From NCBI RefSeq assembly GCF_900156165.1, contig NZ_FTMY01000008.1:248001-312000 (forward strand): a stretch of DNA of 64,000 nt. The letters run 5' to 3'. Origin of the DNA: Pseudacidovorax sp. RU35E (GTDB lineage Bacteria; Pseudomonadota; Gammaproteobacteria; Burkholderiales; Burkholderiaceae_C). A program made the position numbers and the translations under genes. Positions 34,747-45,686 of the stretch are shown here, one piece after another (the stretch's first letter is position 1; the number at the start of each line of letters is the position of its first letter). The notes beneath the pieces were generated by a model that was not told the origin of the DNA, ran no database searches, and was given only the letters and a program-made list of their open reading frames with translations.

Positions 34747-34791
34747 GGATCGGGCACGCATCCGCGCCGTCACGGCGCAGACGCCCGATCC
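34747..34791 (+). promoter_or_regulatory. Nested hairpin in the leader of the SbmA/YddA-like transporter
   Basis: GGATCGGGC (34747-34755) pairs perfectly with GCCCGATCC (34783-34791). Inside it GCGCCG (34764-34769) pairs with CGGCGC (34773-34778) across TCA. The element ends 18 bp before the ATG at 34810, where no Shine-Dalgarno is visible. It could be a translational or transcriptional control element, or a dyad bound by a protein at DNA level. Confidence 0.4.
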
Positions 34792-34809
34792 CCGCTTCGA
34801 CCCACCACG

Positions 34810-36600
<1,791 letters not shown>

Positions 36601-37334
36601 CGTGCCCAGCCCTGTGCCCGCAGCTCGCAGGCGGGGCAGCGGCCGCAGCCCCAGCCCCAGTCGTGGCGCTGGCTGCGGTCGCCCTCGTAGCAGGTGTGGG
36701 TGTCCTCGACGATCAGGTCCACCAGGCCCTGGCCGCCGAGCGATTCGGCCAGCTGCCAGGTCTGGGCCTTGTCGATCCACATCAGCGGCGTCTCGATCAG
36801 CAGGCGCTGGTCCAGTCCCAGCGACAGCGCCAGCTGCATGGCCTTCATGGTGTCGTCGCGGCAGTCGGGGTAGCCGGAATAGTCGGTCTCGCACACGCCG
36901 GTGACGATCACCTGCAGCCCGCGGCGGTACGCCAGTGCGCCCGCCAGCGTCAGGAACATCAGGTTGCGCCCGGGCACGAAGGTGTTGGGCAGGCCGTTGG
37001 CCTGCATGGCGAAGGCGATGTCCTCGGTCAGCGAGGAGCCGCCGATCTGGCCGAGCACGTCGAGCTTGAGCAGGTGGTCCTCGCCCAGGCGCCGCGACCA
37101 GCCGGGGAAGCGCCGCCGCAACCGGGTCAGGACATGCGTGCGCGCCTCCAGCTCGATGCGGTGGCGCTGGCCGTAGTCGAAGCCCAGCGTCTCGACGCGC
37201 TCGTAGCGGTTCAGCGCATGGGCCAGGCAGGTCGTGGAATCCTGCCCGCCGGAAAAGAGGACGAGGGCGGTGTTGTGCATGGCAAGGTCAAGCAAGGGCG
37301 GGACCAGCGGCTGTGCAGCCGCACCCCCGCCAGG

Positions 37335-37817
37335 TCAGAGAAAGCGCTCCAGCAGCCTGCGCGAGGCACGGTCCAGCACCGCCGGGCGGGAGATGCGGAA
37401 GTGCACGCCGTGTGCGCTGGTGATGAGCAGGCCGCCGTCTTCGAGCCGGCGGATGTCCTCTTCGGCGCGCAGCACGAAGCGGGTGTCCCCGCGGTCGGTG
37501 CGCACGGTCCAGGTGCTGGGCACCGCGAAAGTGGAGACGTCCACAAGCTGCTGCAGTTCGGGCGCGAAGTCGCGCGGCGCCAGCGCCTCGTCGAGCAGGG
37601 CACGTGTGGCGGCGGGCAGTGCGTCGGTGCGCGCGATCCAGCAGCGCTCGCGGCCGTCGGCGCCCACCAGCGAGACGCCCTCCCCCGGCGCGCTCAAGGG
37701 AAAGGCCCGCACCGGCACGACCGGCTCGGCACGGCCCGTGGGGCCGGTCCACAGCAGGGCGCCCAGGGCATCGCGGCTCAGGGACAAGGAGGCATCGGTC
37801 ATGGCATCGGCAGTCAT
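37335..37817 (-). CDS. DUF1854 protein associated with cyanophycin loci
   Basis: The 160-residue soluble protein matches DUF1854: VPVRAFPLSAPGEGVSLVGADGRE, FAVPSTWTVRTDRGDTRFVLRAEEDIRRL and DGGLLITSAHGVHFRI. In betaproteobacteria this family occurs beside cyanophycin synthetases and the ABC transporter found here; its role is unknown. Its ATG overlaps the stop of the transporter gene by one base, indicating an operon and possibly a complex of the two products. Confidence 0.85.
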   Translation of the reverse strand: MTADAMTDASLSLSRDALGALLWTGPTGRAEPVVPVRAFPLSAPGEGVSLVGADGRERCWIARTDALPAATRALLDEALAPRDFAPELQQLVDVSTFAVPSTWTVRTDRGDTRFVLRAEEDIRRLEDGGLLITSAHGVHFRISRPAVLDRASRRLLERFL

Positions 37818-40099
37818 CAGGCGTCTCCCGCGGGGTGGGCGGCGTGGGCTTCCAGCGCGACGGCCACGGAAGTCAGTTCCGCCACATGAGCCTCGGCCTT
37901 GACCTCGTCCTCGGCCTGGCGCTGCTGCGCCTGGTAGAGCCGCCAGTAGGCGCCCTGGCGGGCCAGGAGCTCGTCATGCGGGCCGACCTCGACGATCTCG
38001 CCGCGGTCCATCACCACCAGCCGGTCGGCTTTGCGCAGCGTGGACAGCCGGTGGGCGATGGCGATGGTCGTGCGGCCCTTGACCAGGTTGTCCAGCGCCT
38101 TCTGGATCTCCTTCTCGGTCTCGGTGTCCACGGCCGAAGTGGCCTCGTCCAGGATCAGGATGCGCGGGTCGATCAGGAGCGCGCGGGCGATGCTGATGCG
38201 CTGACGCTCGCCGCCCGACAGGCCCTGGCCGCGCTCGCCCACCAGCGAGTCGTAGCCCTGCGGCAGCCGCAGGATGAAGTCGTGCGCATGGGCGGCACGC
38301 GCCGCGGCCACGATCTCCTCACGGCTGGCGTCGGGCCGCCCATAGGCGATGTTCTGCGCGATGGTGCCGAAGAAGAGGAAGGGCTCCTGCAGCACCAGGC
38401 CCACATGCCGCCGGTAGTCGGCCACAGCGAAGCGGCGCACGTCCTGGCCGTCGACCAGGATGGCGCCCTCGCTGACGTCATGGAAGCGGCAGATCAGGTT
38501 GACCAGCGTGCTCTTGCCCGAGCCGCTGTGGCCGGCCAGGCCGATCATCTCGCCCGGGCGGATCTGCAGGTTGAGGTCGCGGATGACCGAGCGCGCGCCG
38601 TAGCGGAAGCCAACGCCGCGCAGCTCGATGGCGCCCTGCACCTGCGGCAGGCGCACCGGCTGCACGGGGTCGGGCACCGTGCTCACATGGTCGAGGATGT
38701 CGAAGATGCGCTTGGCGCCGGCCGCGGCCTTCTGCGTGACCGAGACGATGCGGCTCATCGAATCGAGCCGCGTGTAGAAGCGGCCGATGTAGGCGATGAA
38801 GGCCGTGAGCACGCCCACCGTGATGTGGTCGCGCGCCACCTGCCAGACGCCGAAGGCCCACACCACCAGCAGGCCGATCTCGGTCATCAGCGTGACGGTG
38901 GGCGTGAACAGGCTCCAGGTACGGTTGAGCCGGTCGTTGGCCTGCAGGTTGTGCTGGTTGGCGGCGCGGAAGCGCTCGGCCTCGCGCCGCTCCTGCGCAA
39001 AGGCCTTGACCACACGGATGCCCGGGATGGTGTCCGCCAGCACGTTGGTGACCTCGCTCCAGACGCGGTCGATCTTCTCGAAGCCGGTGCGCAGCTTGTC
39101 GCGCACCACGTGGATCATCCAGGCAATGATGGGCAGCGGCACCAGCGTGACCACGGCCAGCAGCGGGTTGATCGACACCAGGATCACCGCCGTCATGCCG
39201 ATCATGATCAGGTCGGTCAGGAAGTCGAGCGCATGCAGCGACAGGAAGACGTTGATGCGGTCGGTCTCGGAGCCGATGCGCGCCATCAGGTCGCCGGTGC
39301 GCTTGCCGCCGAAGTAGTCCAGCGGCAAGGTCAGCAGGTGCTCGTAGGTGGTGGTGCGCAGGTCGGCGCCGATGCGTTCGCTGACCAGCGCCAGCAGGTA
39401 GGTGCGGGCCCAGCCCAGGCCCCAGCCCACCAGAGCCGCACCCAGCAGCCCGCTCAGGTACAGCGCCACTTCGCCGGGGGCGATGGGCTTGCCGTTCTGG
39501 TAGGGGATCAGGATGTCGTCCATCAGCGGGATGGTCAGGTAGGGCGGCACCAGCGTCGCGCCGGTGGCCAGCAGCGTCAGGGCAAACCCCCAGAACAGCT
39601 GGAGCCGGTAGGGATGGGCGAAGCGCCACAACCGCAGCAGTACCCAGGTGGAGGGCGCCGAGTTCAGCTCGGTGTCGACCGCCTCCTCGGCATCGGCCGC
39701 CTCGGGCTGCAGGCCGCCGCTGCGCAGCTGTTCGAACAGCCGTACGAGCCGCACCGCCGCCGCTTGGCCCACCAGCGTGAAATGCCACCGCGCCATCAAC
39801 CCGTGCGACCCGATCAGGTCGAGCGCGGCGACCCCCGCATGGTCCGACAGCCGAAGCCGCAGGCCCGGCGCCGCGACGTCCCAGACCCGAGCCCGGCCAT
39901 CCGGCGACACCTCGCGCAGCTGGGTCTGGGTCAGGTGCAACTGGGTTTCCTGAGCGAAGCGCAGCCCCTGGTCCAGGTCAACCGAAAGGCTGGCCAGAAC
40001 GTTGTCCGACACCGGTACGCGGCTTTCTCCCACAGCAGGGGCGTGTGCCGCCGAGGCCGATTCGCCCCCCGGGGCACCGACTGAATCGTGATTTGTCAT
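37817..40099 (-). CDS. Cyanophycin-locus ABC transporter (fused permease and ATPase)
   Basis: A 760-residue type IV ABC exporter-like protein. An N-terminal soluble region of about 170 residues precedes six transmembrane helices (about 185-460), followed by an ATPase domain with Walker A GLAGHSGSGKSTLVN (about 522), signature LSGGERQRISIARA and Walker B ILILDEATSAVD. The N-terminal region (LRLRLSDHAGVAALDLIGSHGL) is unusual for this class. The ATG at 40099 is preferred; the frame stays open to 40267 but would enter the divergent regulatory region. Association with cphA' and cphA and DUF1854 is the only clue to cargo. Confidence 0.9.
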   Translation of the reverse strand: MTNHDSVGAPGGESASAAHAPAVGESRVPVSDNVLASLSVDLDQGLRFAQETQLHLTQTQLREVSPDGRARVWDVAAPGLRLRLSDHAGVAALDLIGSHGLMARWHFTLVGQAAAVRLVRLFEQLRSGGLQPEAADAEEAVDTELNSAPSTWVLLRLWRFAHPYRLQLFWGFALTLLATGATLVPPYLTIPLMDDILIPYQNGKPIAPGEVALYLSGLLGAALVGWGLGWARTYLLALVSERIGADLRTTTYEHLLTLPLDYFGGKRTGDLMARIGSETDRINVFLSLHALDFLTDLIMIGMTAVILVSINPLLAVVTLVPLPIIAWMIHVVRDKLRTGFEKIDRVWSEVTNVLADTIPGIRVVKAFAQERREAERFRAANQHNLQANDRLNRTWSLFTPTVTLMTEIGLLVVWAFGVWQVARDHITVGVLTAFIAYIGRFYTRLDSMSRIVSVTQKAAAGAKRIFDILDHVSTVPDPVQPVRLPQVQGAIELRGVGFRYGARSVIRDLNLQIRPGEMIGLAGHSGSGKSTLVNLICRFHDVSEGAILVDGQDVRRFAVADYRRHVGLVLQEPFLFFGTIAQNIAYGRPDASREEIVAAARAAHAHDFILRLPQGYDSLVGERGQGLSGGERQRISIARALLIDPRILILDEATSAVDTETEKEIQKALDNLVKGRTTIAIAHRLSTLRKADRLVVMDRGEIVEVGPHDELLARQGAYWRLYQAQQRQAEDEVKAEAHVAELTSVAVALEAHAAHPAGDA

Positions 40100-40118
40100 T
40101 CGTTGTGTTGGATGGTCG

Positions 40119-40137
40119 GGGACCTGTGGCAGGTCCC
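40119..40137. promoter_or_regulatory. Perfect inverted repeat between the divergent cyanophycin units
   Basis: GGGACCT (40119-40125) and AGGTCCC (40131-40137) form a perfect 7-bp dyad with a 5-bp spacer, 20 bp from the transporter start and 96 bp from cphA'. The 12-bp period between centres of the half-sites fits a dimeric repressor or activator. It may alternatively be a leader hairpin of either transcript. Confidence 0.4.
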
Positions 40138-40232
40138 ACCCGCGCGCCGGTCGGGCGCCGATTCTCTCCATTGACCCGGGCGCGCCGCACGGCGCCCCTG
40201 CCCGCTTCCATCGAACGCCTATCAACGCATCC

Positions 40233-42482
40233 ATGCCCCGTTTCGACGACATCCGCCTGCTGCGCATCCGCTACCTGCGCGGTCCCAACGTCTGGACCTA
40301 CCGCCCCGTGCTGGAGACGTGGCTGGACCTCGGCCCGCTGGAGGACTTCCCCTCCAACAAGATCGAGGGTTTTCCCGGGCGACTGACGGCCCTGCTGCCA
40401 GCGCTCATCGAGCACCACTGCGGCGTCGGCGAACGCGGCGGCTTCCTGCAGCGGCTGACCGAAGGCACCTGGGCCGGGCATGTGCTGGAGCATGTGGTGA
40501 TCGAGCTGCTCAACCTGGCCGGCATGCCCACCGGCTTCGGTCAAACCCGCAGCACGTCGAAGCACGGTGTCTACCGCATGGTGTTCCGCGCCCGCGAGGA
40601 GCAGGTCGCCCGCATGGCCCTGCTCGAAGGCCACCGGCTGCTGATGGCGGCCATCAATGGCGATGCCTACGACGCGGCCGACGTGCAGAAGGCCGTGGCC
40701 GCCGTCAAGGCCAAGGTCGACGAGTGCTACCTGGGGCCCAGCACCGCGGCCATCGTCGCCGCCGCCACCGACCGCGGCATCCCCTCGCTGCGGCTGAACA
40801 ACGGCAACCTGGTGCAGCTGGGCCATGGTGCCCGCCAGCAGCGCATCTGGACCGCCGAGACCGACCACACCAGCGCCATCGGCGAATCCATCGCCAGCGA
40901 CAAGCAGCTGACCAAGTCGCTGCTGGCCAGCTGCGGCGTGCCGGTGCCCGACGGCCTGGAAGTCAACTCCGCCCAAGAGGCCTGGGAGGCCGCGGAGGAC
41001 ATCGGCCTGCCCGTGGCCGTGAAGCCCGTGGACGCCAATCATGGCCGCGGCGTGTCGCTGGATCTGCACACCCGCGAGGAAGTGCTCGCCGCCTTCGCCG
41101 TGGCCGAGCCCGAGGGCAGCGGTGTGATGGTGGAGCGCTTCATCCGCGGCCAGGAGCACCGGCTGCTGGTGGTGGGTGGCGAGGTCGTCGCCGCCGCACG
41201 GGGCGAGATCATCACCGTGACAGGCGACGGCCGCTCCACCGTTGCCGAGCTGATCGAGAGCCAGCTCAACAGCGACCCGCGCCGCGGCGCGGAAGAGGAG
41301 TTCCCGCTCGACCTCATCGTGCTGGCCACCGACGCCAAGCTGCAGCTGGAGCTGCAGCGGCAGGCCCTGACCGGCGAGTCGGTGCCCGAATCCGGCCACG
41401 AGGTGATCATCCAGCGCAACGGCAACCTGGGCGTGGATTGCACCGACCAGGTCCATCCCGAGGTCGCCTACGCCGCCACCCTGGCCGCCCGCGCCGTGGG
41501 CCTGGACATCGCCGGCATCGACCTGGTCTGTCTGGACGTGGGCCGACCCCTGCAGTCGCAGGGCGGCGCCATCGTCGAGGTCAACGCCGGCCCCGGGCTG
41601 CTGATGCACCTGAAGCCCGCCGTGGGCTCGCCGCGTCCGGTGGGTCGCGCCATCTGCGATCACCTGTTCCCGGAATCCGACGACGAACGGCCCGGCCGCA
41701 TCCCCGTGGTGGGCGTGGCCGGCTCGCGCGAGAACGCCGTGCTGGCCCGCCTGGTGGCCTGGCTGGTGGGCCTGTCGGGCCGCCATGTGGGCCTGGCCTG
41801 CCGCGACGGCCTGTTCCTGGATCGCCGCCGCGTCGACACCCGCGACAGCGCCCATTGGGCCGCCGGCCGCCGGCTGCTGGTCAACCGCCAGGTCGAGGCG
41901 GTGGTGATCGAGAACGGCGCCGCGACCATCCTGGCCGACGGCCTTCCCTACGACCGCTGCGAGATCGGCATCGTGACCGATCTGGAGGGCGCCGAACAGC
42001 TGGCCCACGAGGACATCACCGAGAGCGACCAGATGGTGAAGGTGCTGCGCACCCAGGTCGACGTGGTGCTGGACCATGGCACCGCCGTGCTCAATGCCGC
42101 CGATGCGCGTGTGGCCGGCATGGCGCCACTGTGCGACGGTGAGGTGATCCTGTACGCCGCCGACCCGCAGGCCACGCCGCTGGCCGCCCACATGGCGGCA
42201 GGCGGCAAGGTGGTCACGGTGCGGCAGGACCGCATCGTGCTGGCCCATGGCACCAGCGAATCCTTCCTGCCCGGCCTCGGCCGATTGACTGTTTGGAGCG
42301 CCCACCATGCCGGCGTCGGCCTCGAGAGCGTGCTGGCCGCCGTGGGCGCCGCCTGGGCCATGGCCATTCCACTGAACCTGATCGGTGCCGGCATTGAGGC
42401 CTTCGAGGCCGACCTGCAACTGGCCACCGCCTCACTGCAACTGGACCAGAGCCAAACCGCCGGCTCGCTGCAACTCGCCTGA
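40233..42482 (+). CDS. cphA': Cyanophycin synthetase-like protein with degenerate Mur-ligase site (CphA')
   Basis: This 749-residue protein has the CphA layout: N-terminal domain (LRIRYLRGPNVWTYRPVLE), ATP-grasp domain (about 215-470, with IGESIASDKQLTKSLLASCG and EVNAGPGLLMHL) and a Mur-ligase-like C-terminal half. The P-loop expected as GTNGKTT reads GVAGSREN at 494-501, so the second ATP site is lost. It is about 110 residues shorter than the neighbouring full synthetase. Cyanobacterial CphA2 has a similarly inactive Mur domain and polymerises Asp-Arg dipeptides; the same may hold here, or it may form a heteromer with CphA. It lies 14 bp upstream of cphA. Confidence 0.9.
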   Translation: MPRFDDIRLLRIRYLRGPNVWTYRPVLETWLDLGPLEDFPSNKIEGFPGRLTALLPALIEHHCGVGERGGFLQRLTEGTWAGHVLEHVVIELLNLAGMPTGFGQTRSTSKHGVYRMVFRAREEQVARMALLEGHRLLMAAINGDAYDAADVQKAVAAVKAKVDECYLGPSTAAIVAAATDRGIPSLRLNNGNLVQLGHGARQQRIWTAETDHTSAIGESIASDKQLTKSLLASCGVPVPDGLEVNSAQEAWEAAEDIGLPVAVKPVDANHGRGVSLDLHTREEVLAAFAVAEPEGSGVMVERFIRGQEHRLLVVGGEVVAAARGEIITVTGDGRSTVAELIESQLNSDPRRGAEEEFPLDLIVLATDAKLQLELQRQALTGESVPESGHEVIIQRNGNLGVDCTDQVHPEVAYAATLAARAVGLDIAGIDLVCLDVGRPLQSQGGAIVEVNAGPGLLMHLKPAVGSPRPVGRAICDHLFPESDDERPGRIPVVGVAGSRENAVLARLVAWLVGLSGRHVGLACRDGLFLDRRRVDTRDSAHWAAGRRLLVNRQVEAVVIENGAATILADGLPYDRCEIGIVTDLEGAEQLAHEDITESDQMVKVLRTQVDVVLDHGTAVLNAADARVAGMAPLCDGEVILYAADPQATPLAAHMAAGGKVVTVRQDRIVLAHGTSESFLPGLGRLTVWSAHHAGVGLESVLAAVGAAWAMAIPLNLIGAGIEAFEADLQLATASLQLDQSQTAGSLQLA

Positions 42483-42496
42483 GACCCGACCGCCCC

Positions 42497-45076
42497 ATGG
42501 ACATCATCCGCACCCGTGCCCTGCGCGGCCCCAACCTGTGGAGCCGCCATACCTGCATCGAGCTGGTCGTCTCCTGCAGCGCGATCGAACAGGCGGTCGA
42601 ACAGATCCCCGGCTTCGAGCCCCGGCTGCGCGCCCTCTTCCCCACCATCGGCGAACTGCATCCCGTGGTGCTCGGCCATCCACTGACCGCCGCCCATGTG
42701 CTGGAGAACGCCGCCGTGGCGCTGCAGGCCCAGGCCGGCTGCGAGGTGATCTTCGGCCGCACCACGAGGGCCCGCGAGGAAGGCATCTTTCTGGTGGCCG
42801 TGCAGTACACCGAGGAGGCCGTCGGCCGCCGCGCGGTCGAGATGGCCACGCAGCTGCTCAACGCCGCCCTCGATCCGCAGGGCAGCGGCAGCTTCGACTC
42901 CGCCGCCGCCATCGCCGAGCTGCGCGAGCTGGACGAGGACGAGCGCCTGGGCCCCAGCACCGGTTCCATCGTCGATGCGGCAGTGGCGCGCGGCATTCCG
43001 TACCGGCGCCTGACCACTGGCAGCCTGGTGCAGTTCGGCTGGGGCGTGCGCCAGCGCCGCATCCAGGCCGCCGAGGTCGACGCCACCTCGGGCATCGCCG
43101 AATCGATCGCGCAGGACAAGGAGCTCACCAAGCAGCTGCTGCATTCGGCCGGCGTGCCGGTGCCGCTGGGCCGGCCGGTCAGCAGCGCGGATGACGGCTG
43201 GGCCGCGGCGCTGGAGATCGGACTGCCCGTGGTCGCCAAGCCGCAGGACGGCAACCAGGGCAAGGGCGTGACGGTCAACATCGCCACCCGCGAGCAGTTC
43301 GACGCCGCCTACGCATCTGCCGCGCACTACGGCGAGGTGATGGTCGAGAAGTTCCTGCCCGGCTTCGACTACCGCCTCCTGGTGGTGGGCGACCGGCTGA
43401 TCGCCGCCGCCCGGCGCGATCCGCCGCAGGTGATCGGCGATGGCCACAGTACCGTGCGCCAGCTGGTCGACGTGGTCAACCAGGACCCGCGCCGCGGCGA
43501 AGGCCATGCCACCTCGCTCACCAAGATCCGGCTGGACGACATCGCCCTGGGCCGGCTGGAGGCGCAGGGCCTCACGCCTGAGAGCGTGCCGGCCCTGGGC
43601 CAGCGCGTGGTGCTGCGCAACAACGCCAACCTGTCCACCGGCGGCACGGCCACCGACGTGACCGACACCGTGCATCCCGAGATAGCCGCCCGCGCGGTCG
43701 ACGCGGCGCAGATGGTCGGCCTGCACATCTGCGGCGTGGACATGGTGTGCGAGAACGTGATCCGCCCGCTCGAAGAGCAGCACGGCGGCATCGTCGAGGT
43801 CAATGCCGCGCCCGGCCTGCGCATGCACATCAGCCCCTCCTTCGGCCGCGGCCGGCCGGTGGGCGAGGCCATCGTGGACCAGCTCTACGCCGACGGCGAC
43901 GATGGCCGCGTGCCGGTCATCGCCGTCACCGGCACCAACGGCAAGACCACCACCACGCGCCTGATCAACCACCTGCTGGCCGCCAGCGGCATGGTCACGG
44001 GCATGACCAACACCGATGGCGTCTACGTCAATGGCCGCCAGACCGACAGCGGCGACTGCAGCGGCCCCAAGAGCGCCCGCAACGTGCTGCTGCACCCCGA
44101 AGTGGAAGCGGCGGTGTTCGAGGTGGCGCGCGGCGGCATCCTGCGTGAAGGTCTGGGCTTCGACCGCTGCAGCGTCGCCGTCGTGACCAATGTGGGCAGC
44201 GGCGACCACCTCGGCATGAACTACATCCACACGGTGGACGACCTGGCCGCCGTCAAGCGGGTGATCGTGCGCAACGTGGCGCCGAACGGCTGGGGCGTGC
44301 TCAATGCGGCCGATCCGCACGTGGCCGCCATGGCGGGGGCCTGCCCCGGCCAGGTCATCTACTTCGCGGCCGACCGCCAGCTGCCGGTGATGGCCACGCA
44401 TCGGGCGCAGGGCAAGCGCACCGTCTACGTGGACCGCGACACGCTGATCGCGGCCGAAGGCGCCTGGCGCGAGCGCGTGGCGCTGCGCGACGTGCCCATC
44501 ACCCGGGGCGGCACGCTGCCTTTCCAGGTCGAGAACGTCATGGCCGCCGTGGCCGCCGCCTGGGCCGTGGGCCTGGACTGGGACACCATCCGCCGCGGCC
44601 TGGCCAGCTTCAAGAACGACGCTGCCGGCGTGCCCGGCCGCTTCAACGTGATGGACTACAAGGGCGCCACCGTGATCGCTGACTACGGCCACAACACCGA
44701 CGCCATGAAGGCGCTGGTGGCGGCCATCGAGACGCTGCCGGCCAACCGTCGCTCGGTGGTCATCAGCGGCGCCGGCGACCGCCGCGACGAGGACATCCGC
44801 GATCAGACGGCCATCCTCGGTGAGGCCTTCGACGACGTGATCCTCTACCAGGACGCCGCCCAGCGCGGCCGCGCCGACGGCGAAGTTATCGCCCTGCTGC
44901 GCCAGGGCCTCAAGGGTGCACGCCGCACTGCGCACGTCGAGGAGATCCGCGGCGAATTCCTCGCCATCGACGCCGCCCTCGCACGACTGGCCCCTGGCGA
45001 TCTGTCGCTGATCCTGGTGGACCAGGTCGAGGAAGCCCTCGCGCATCTGGCGCAACGCATCGACGAGGCGGACTGA
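42497..45076 (+). CDS. cphA: Cyanophycin synthetase
   Basis: CphA makes cyanophycin, an Asp backbone with Arg side chains, as a nitrogen reserve in cytoplasmic granules. The 859-residue protein has the N-terminal domain (RTRALRGPNLWSRHTCIE), the ATP-grasp domain adding Asp (IAQDKELTKQLLHSAGVPVP, EVNAAPGLRMHI) and the Mur-ligase domain adding Arg with an intact P-loop VTGTNGKTTTTR (about 476-487) and DYGHNTDAM in its C-terminal subdomain. Length is that of bacterial CphA1. No cyanophycinase gene is in the window. Confidence 0.97.
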   Translation: MDIIRTRALRGPNLWSRHTCIELVVSCSAIEQAVEQIPGFEPRLRALFPTIGELHPVVLGHPLTAAHVLENAAVALQAQAGCEVIFGRTTRAREEGIFLVAVQYTEEAVGRRAVEMATQLLNAALDPQGSGSFDSAAAIAELRELDEDERLGPSTGSIVDAAVARGIPYRRLTTGSLVQFGWGVRQRRIQAAEVDATSGIAESIAQDKELTKQLLHSAGVPVPLGRPVSSADDGWAAALEIGLPVVAKPQDGNQGKGVTVNIATREQFDAAYASAAHYGEVMVEKFLPGFDYRLLVVGDRLIAAARRDPPQVIGDGHSTVRQLVDVVNQDPRRGEGHATSLTKIRLDDIALGRLEAQGLTPESVPALGQRVVLRNNANLSTGGTATDVTDTVHPEIAARAVDAAQMVGLHICGVDMVCENVIRPLEEQHGGIVEVNAAPGLRMHISPSFGRGRPVGEAIVDQLYADGDDGRVPVIAVTGTNGKTTTTRLINHLLAASGMVTGMTNTDGVYVNGRQTDSGDCSGPKSARNVLLHPEVEAAVFEVARGGILREGLGFDRCSVAVVTNVGSGDHLGMNYIHTVDDLAAVKRVIVRNVAPNGWGVLNAADPHVAAMAGACPGQVIYFAADRQLPVMATHRAQGKRTVYVDRDTLIAAEGAWRERVALRDVPITRGGTLPFQVENVMAAVAAAWAVGLDWDTIRRGLASFKNDAAGVPGRFNVMDYKGATVIADYGHNTDAMKALVAAIETLPANRRSVVISGAGDRRDEDIRDQTAILGEAFDDVILYQDAAQRGRADGEVIALLRQGLKGARRTAHVEEIRGEFLAIDAALARLAPGDLSLILVDQVEEALAHLAQRIDEAD

Positions 45077-45206
45077 GCGACGGTCCCGGGCCGTTCCGTG
45101 CGACCCGTCCGACATGCGCGGGCGCCGTCGGCGCGAGGCACCGCGCAGCCGCGTCCCACAGGCCCGCGCTAACGGTCCCGCCCACAGTCAGGTCATTGAA
45201 CAACGA

Positions 45207-45220
45207 CGCCCGTACGGGCG
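45207..45220. repeat. Perfect palindrome before paralog A
   Basis: CGCCCGTACGGGCG is a 14-bp perfect palindrome that ends one base before the ATG at 45222. It occupies the normal ribosome-binding position, so it could fold over the start site or act as an operator. If it is a control site, the real start is more likely 45234. Confidence 0.35.
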
Positions 45221-45221
45221 C

Positions 45222-45617
45222 ATGGACGTGACCATGACCCCTCCCCTGAAAGCTTGGCAGCGCATTGCGCTGCGTGGCGCCTGCACCCTGACGCTGGTTG
45301 CAGCAGCCTGGCCTGCCCTCGCGCAATCCGCACCGGACTGCGATGCCCGGCAGGACGCCGCAGCCTGCCGCCGCGAGGCGGGGGCCGCGCGCCAGGAGGC
45401 GCAGCGCGGCGGACTCACCACCCCCGCTCAAGGCAACGCGCAGGCCAACGCCACGGCGCGCTGCAGCCTCCAGCCTGCCGCGGAGAGAGCGGACTGCGAG
45501 GCGCGCGTCCGTGGCAGCGGCGCCGGTGCCGCCACGACGACGACCACAGAAGGCAGCGTGATGGGCGGCGGAATCATCCGCGAGACGGTCACGACGATTC
45601 CCGCTGCTCCGCGCTGA
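45222..45617 (+). CDS. Small exported cysteine-containing protein, paralog A
   Basis: A 131-residue precursor with a signal peptide (ALRGACTLTLVAAAWPALAQ). The mature part has four conserved cysteines arranged as C-x7-C, then C-x10-C (DCDARQDAAACRREAGAA and RCSLQPAAERADCEAR), and ends GSVMGGGIIRETVTTIP. The same order of motifs is in the next gene, so the two are tandem paralogs. Function unknown. A perfect 14-bp palindrome at 45207-45220 abuts the ATG; translation from the second ATG at 45234 is equally possible. Confidence 0.65.
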   Translation: MDVTMTPPLKAWQRIALRGACTLTLVAAAWPALAQSAPDCDARQDAAACRREAGAARQEAQRGGLTTPAQGNAQANATARCSLQPAAERADCEARVRGSGAGAATTTTTEGSVMGGGIIRETVTTIPAAPR

Positions 45618-45686
45618 GCGCAGCAGCTTCCGACGCGGGCATGGCCCGCACCCTTTCCCCACCAAACCCTTACCAGGAGCTTTGCC

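Noticed and set aside
40100-40267. Longer start for the cyanophycin-locus ABC transporter
   Set aside because: It would cover the divergent control region and the first codons of cphA'. The extra residues look like random GC-rich translation.
41948-45115. 1055-codon open frame on the minus strand across cphA
   Set aside because: It mirrors the codon bias of cphA' and cphA, which are unmistakable on the plus strand. No domain or start signal supports it.
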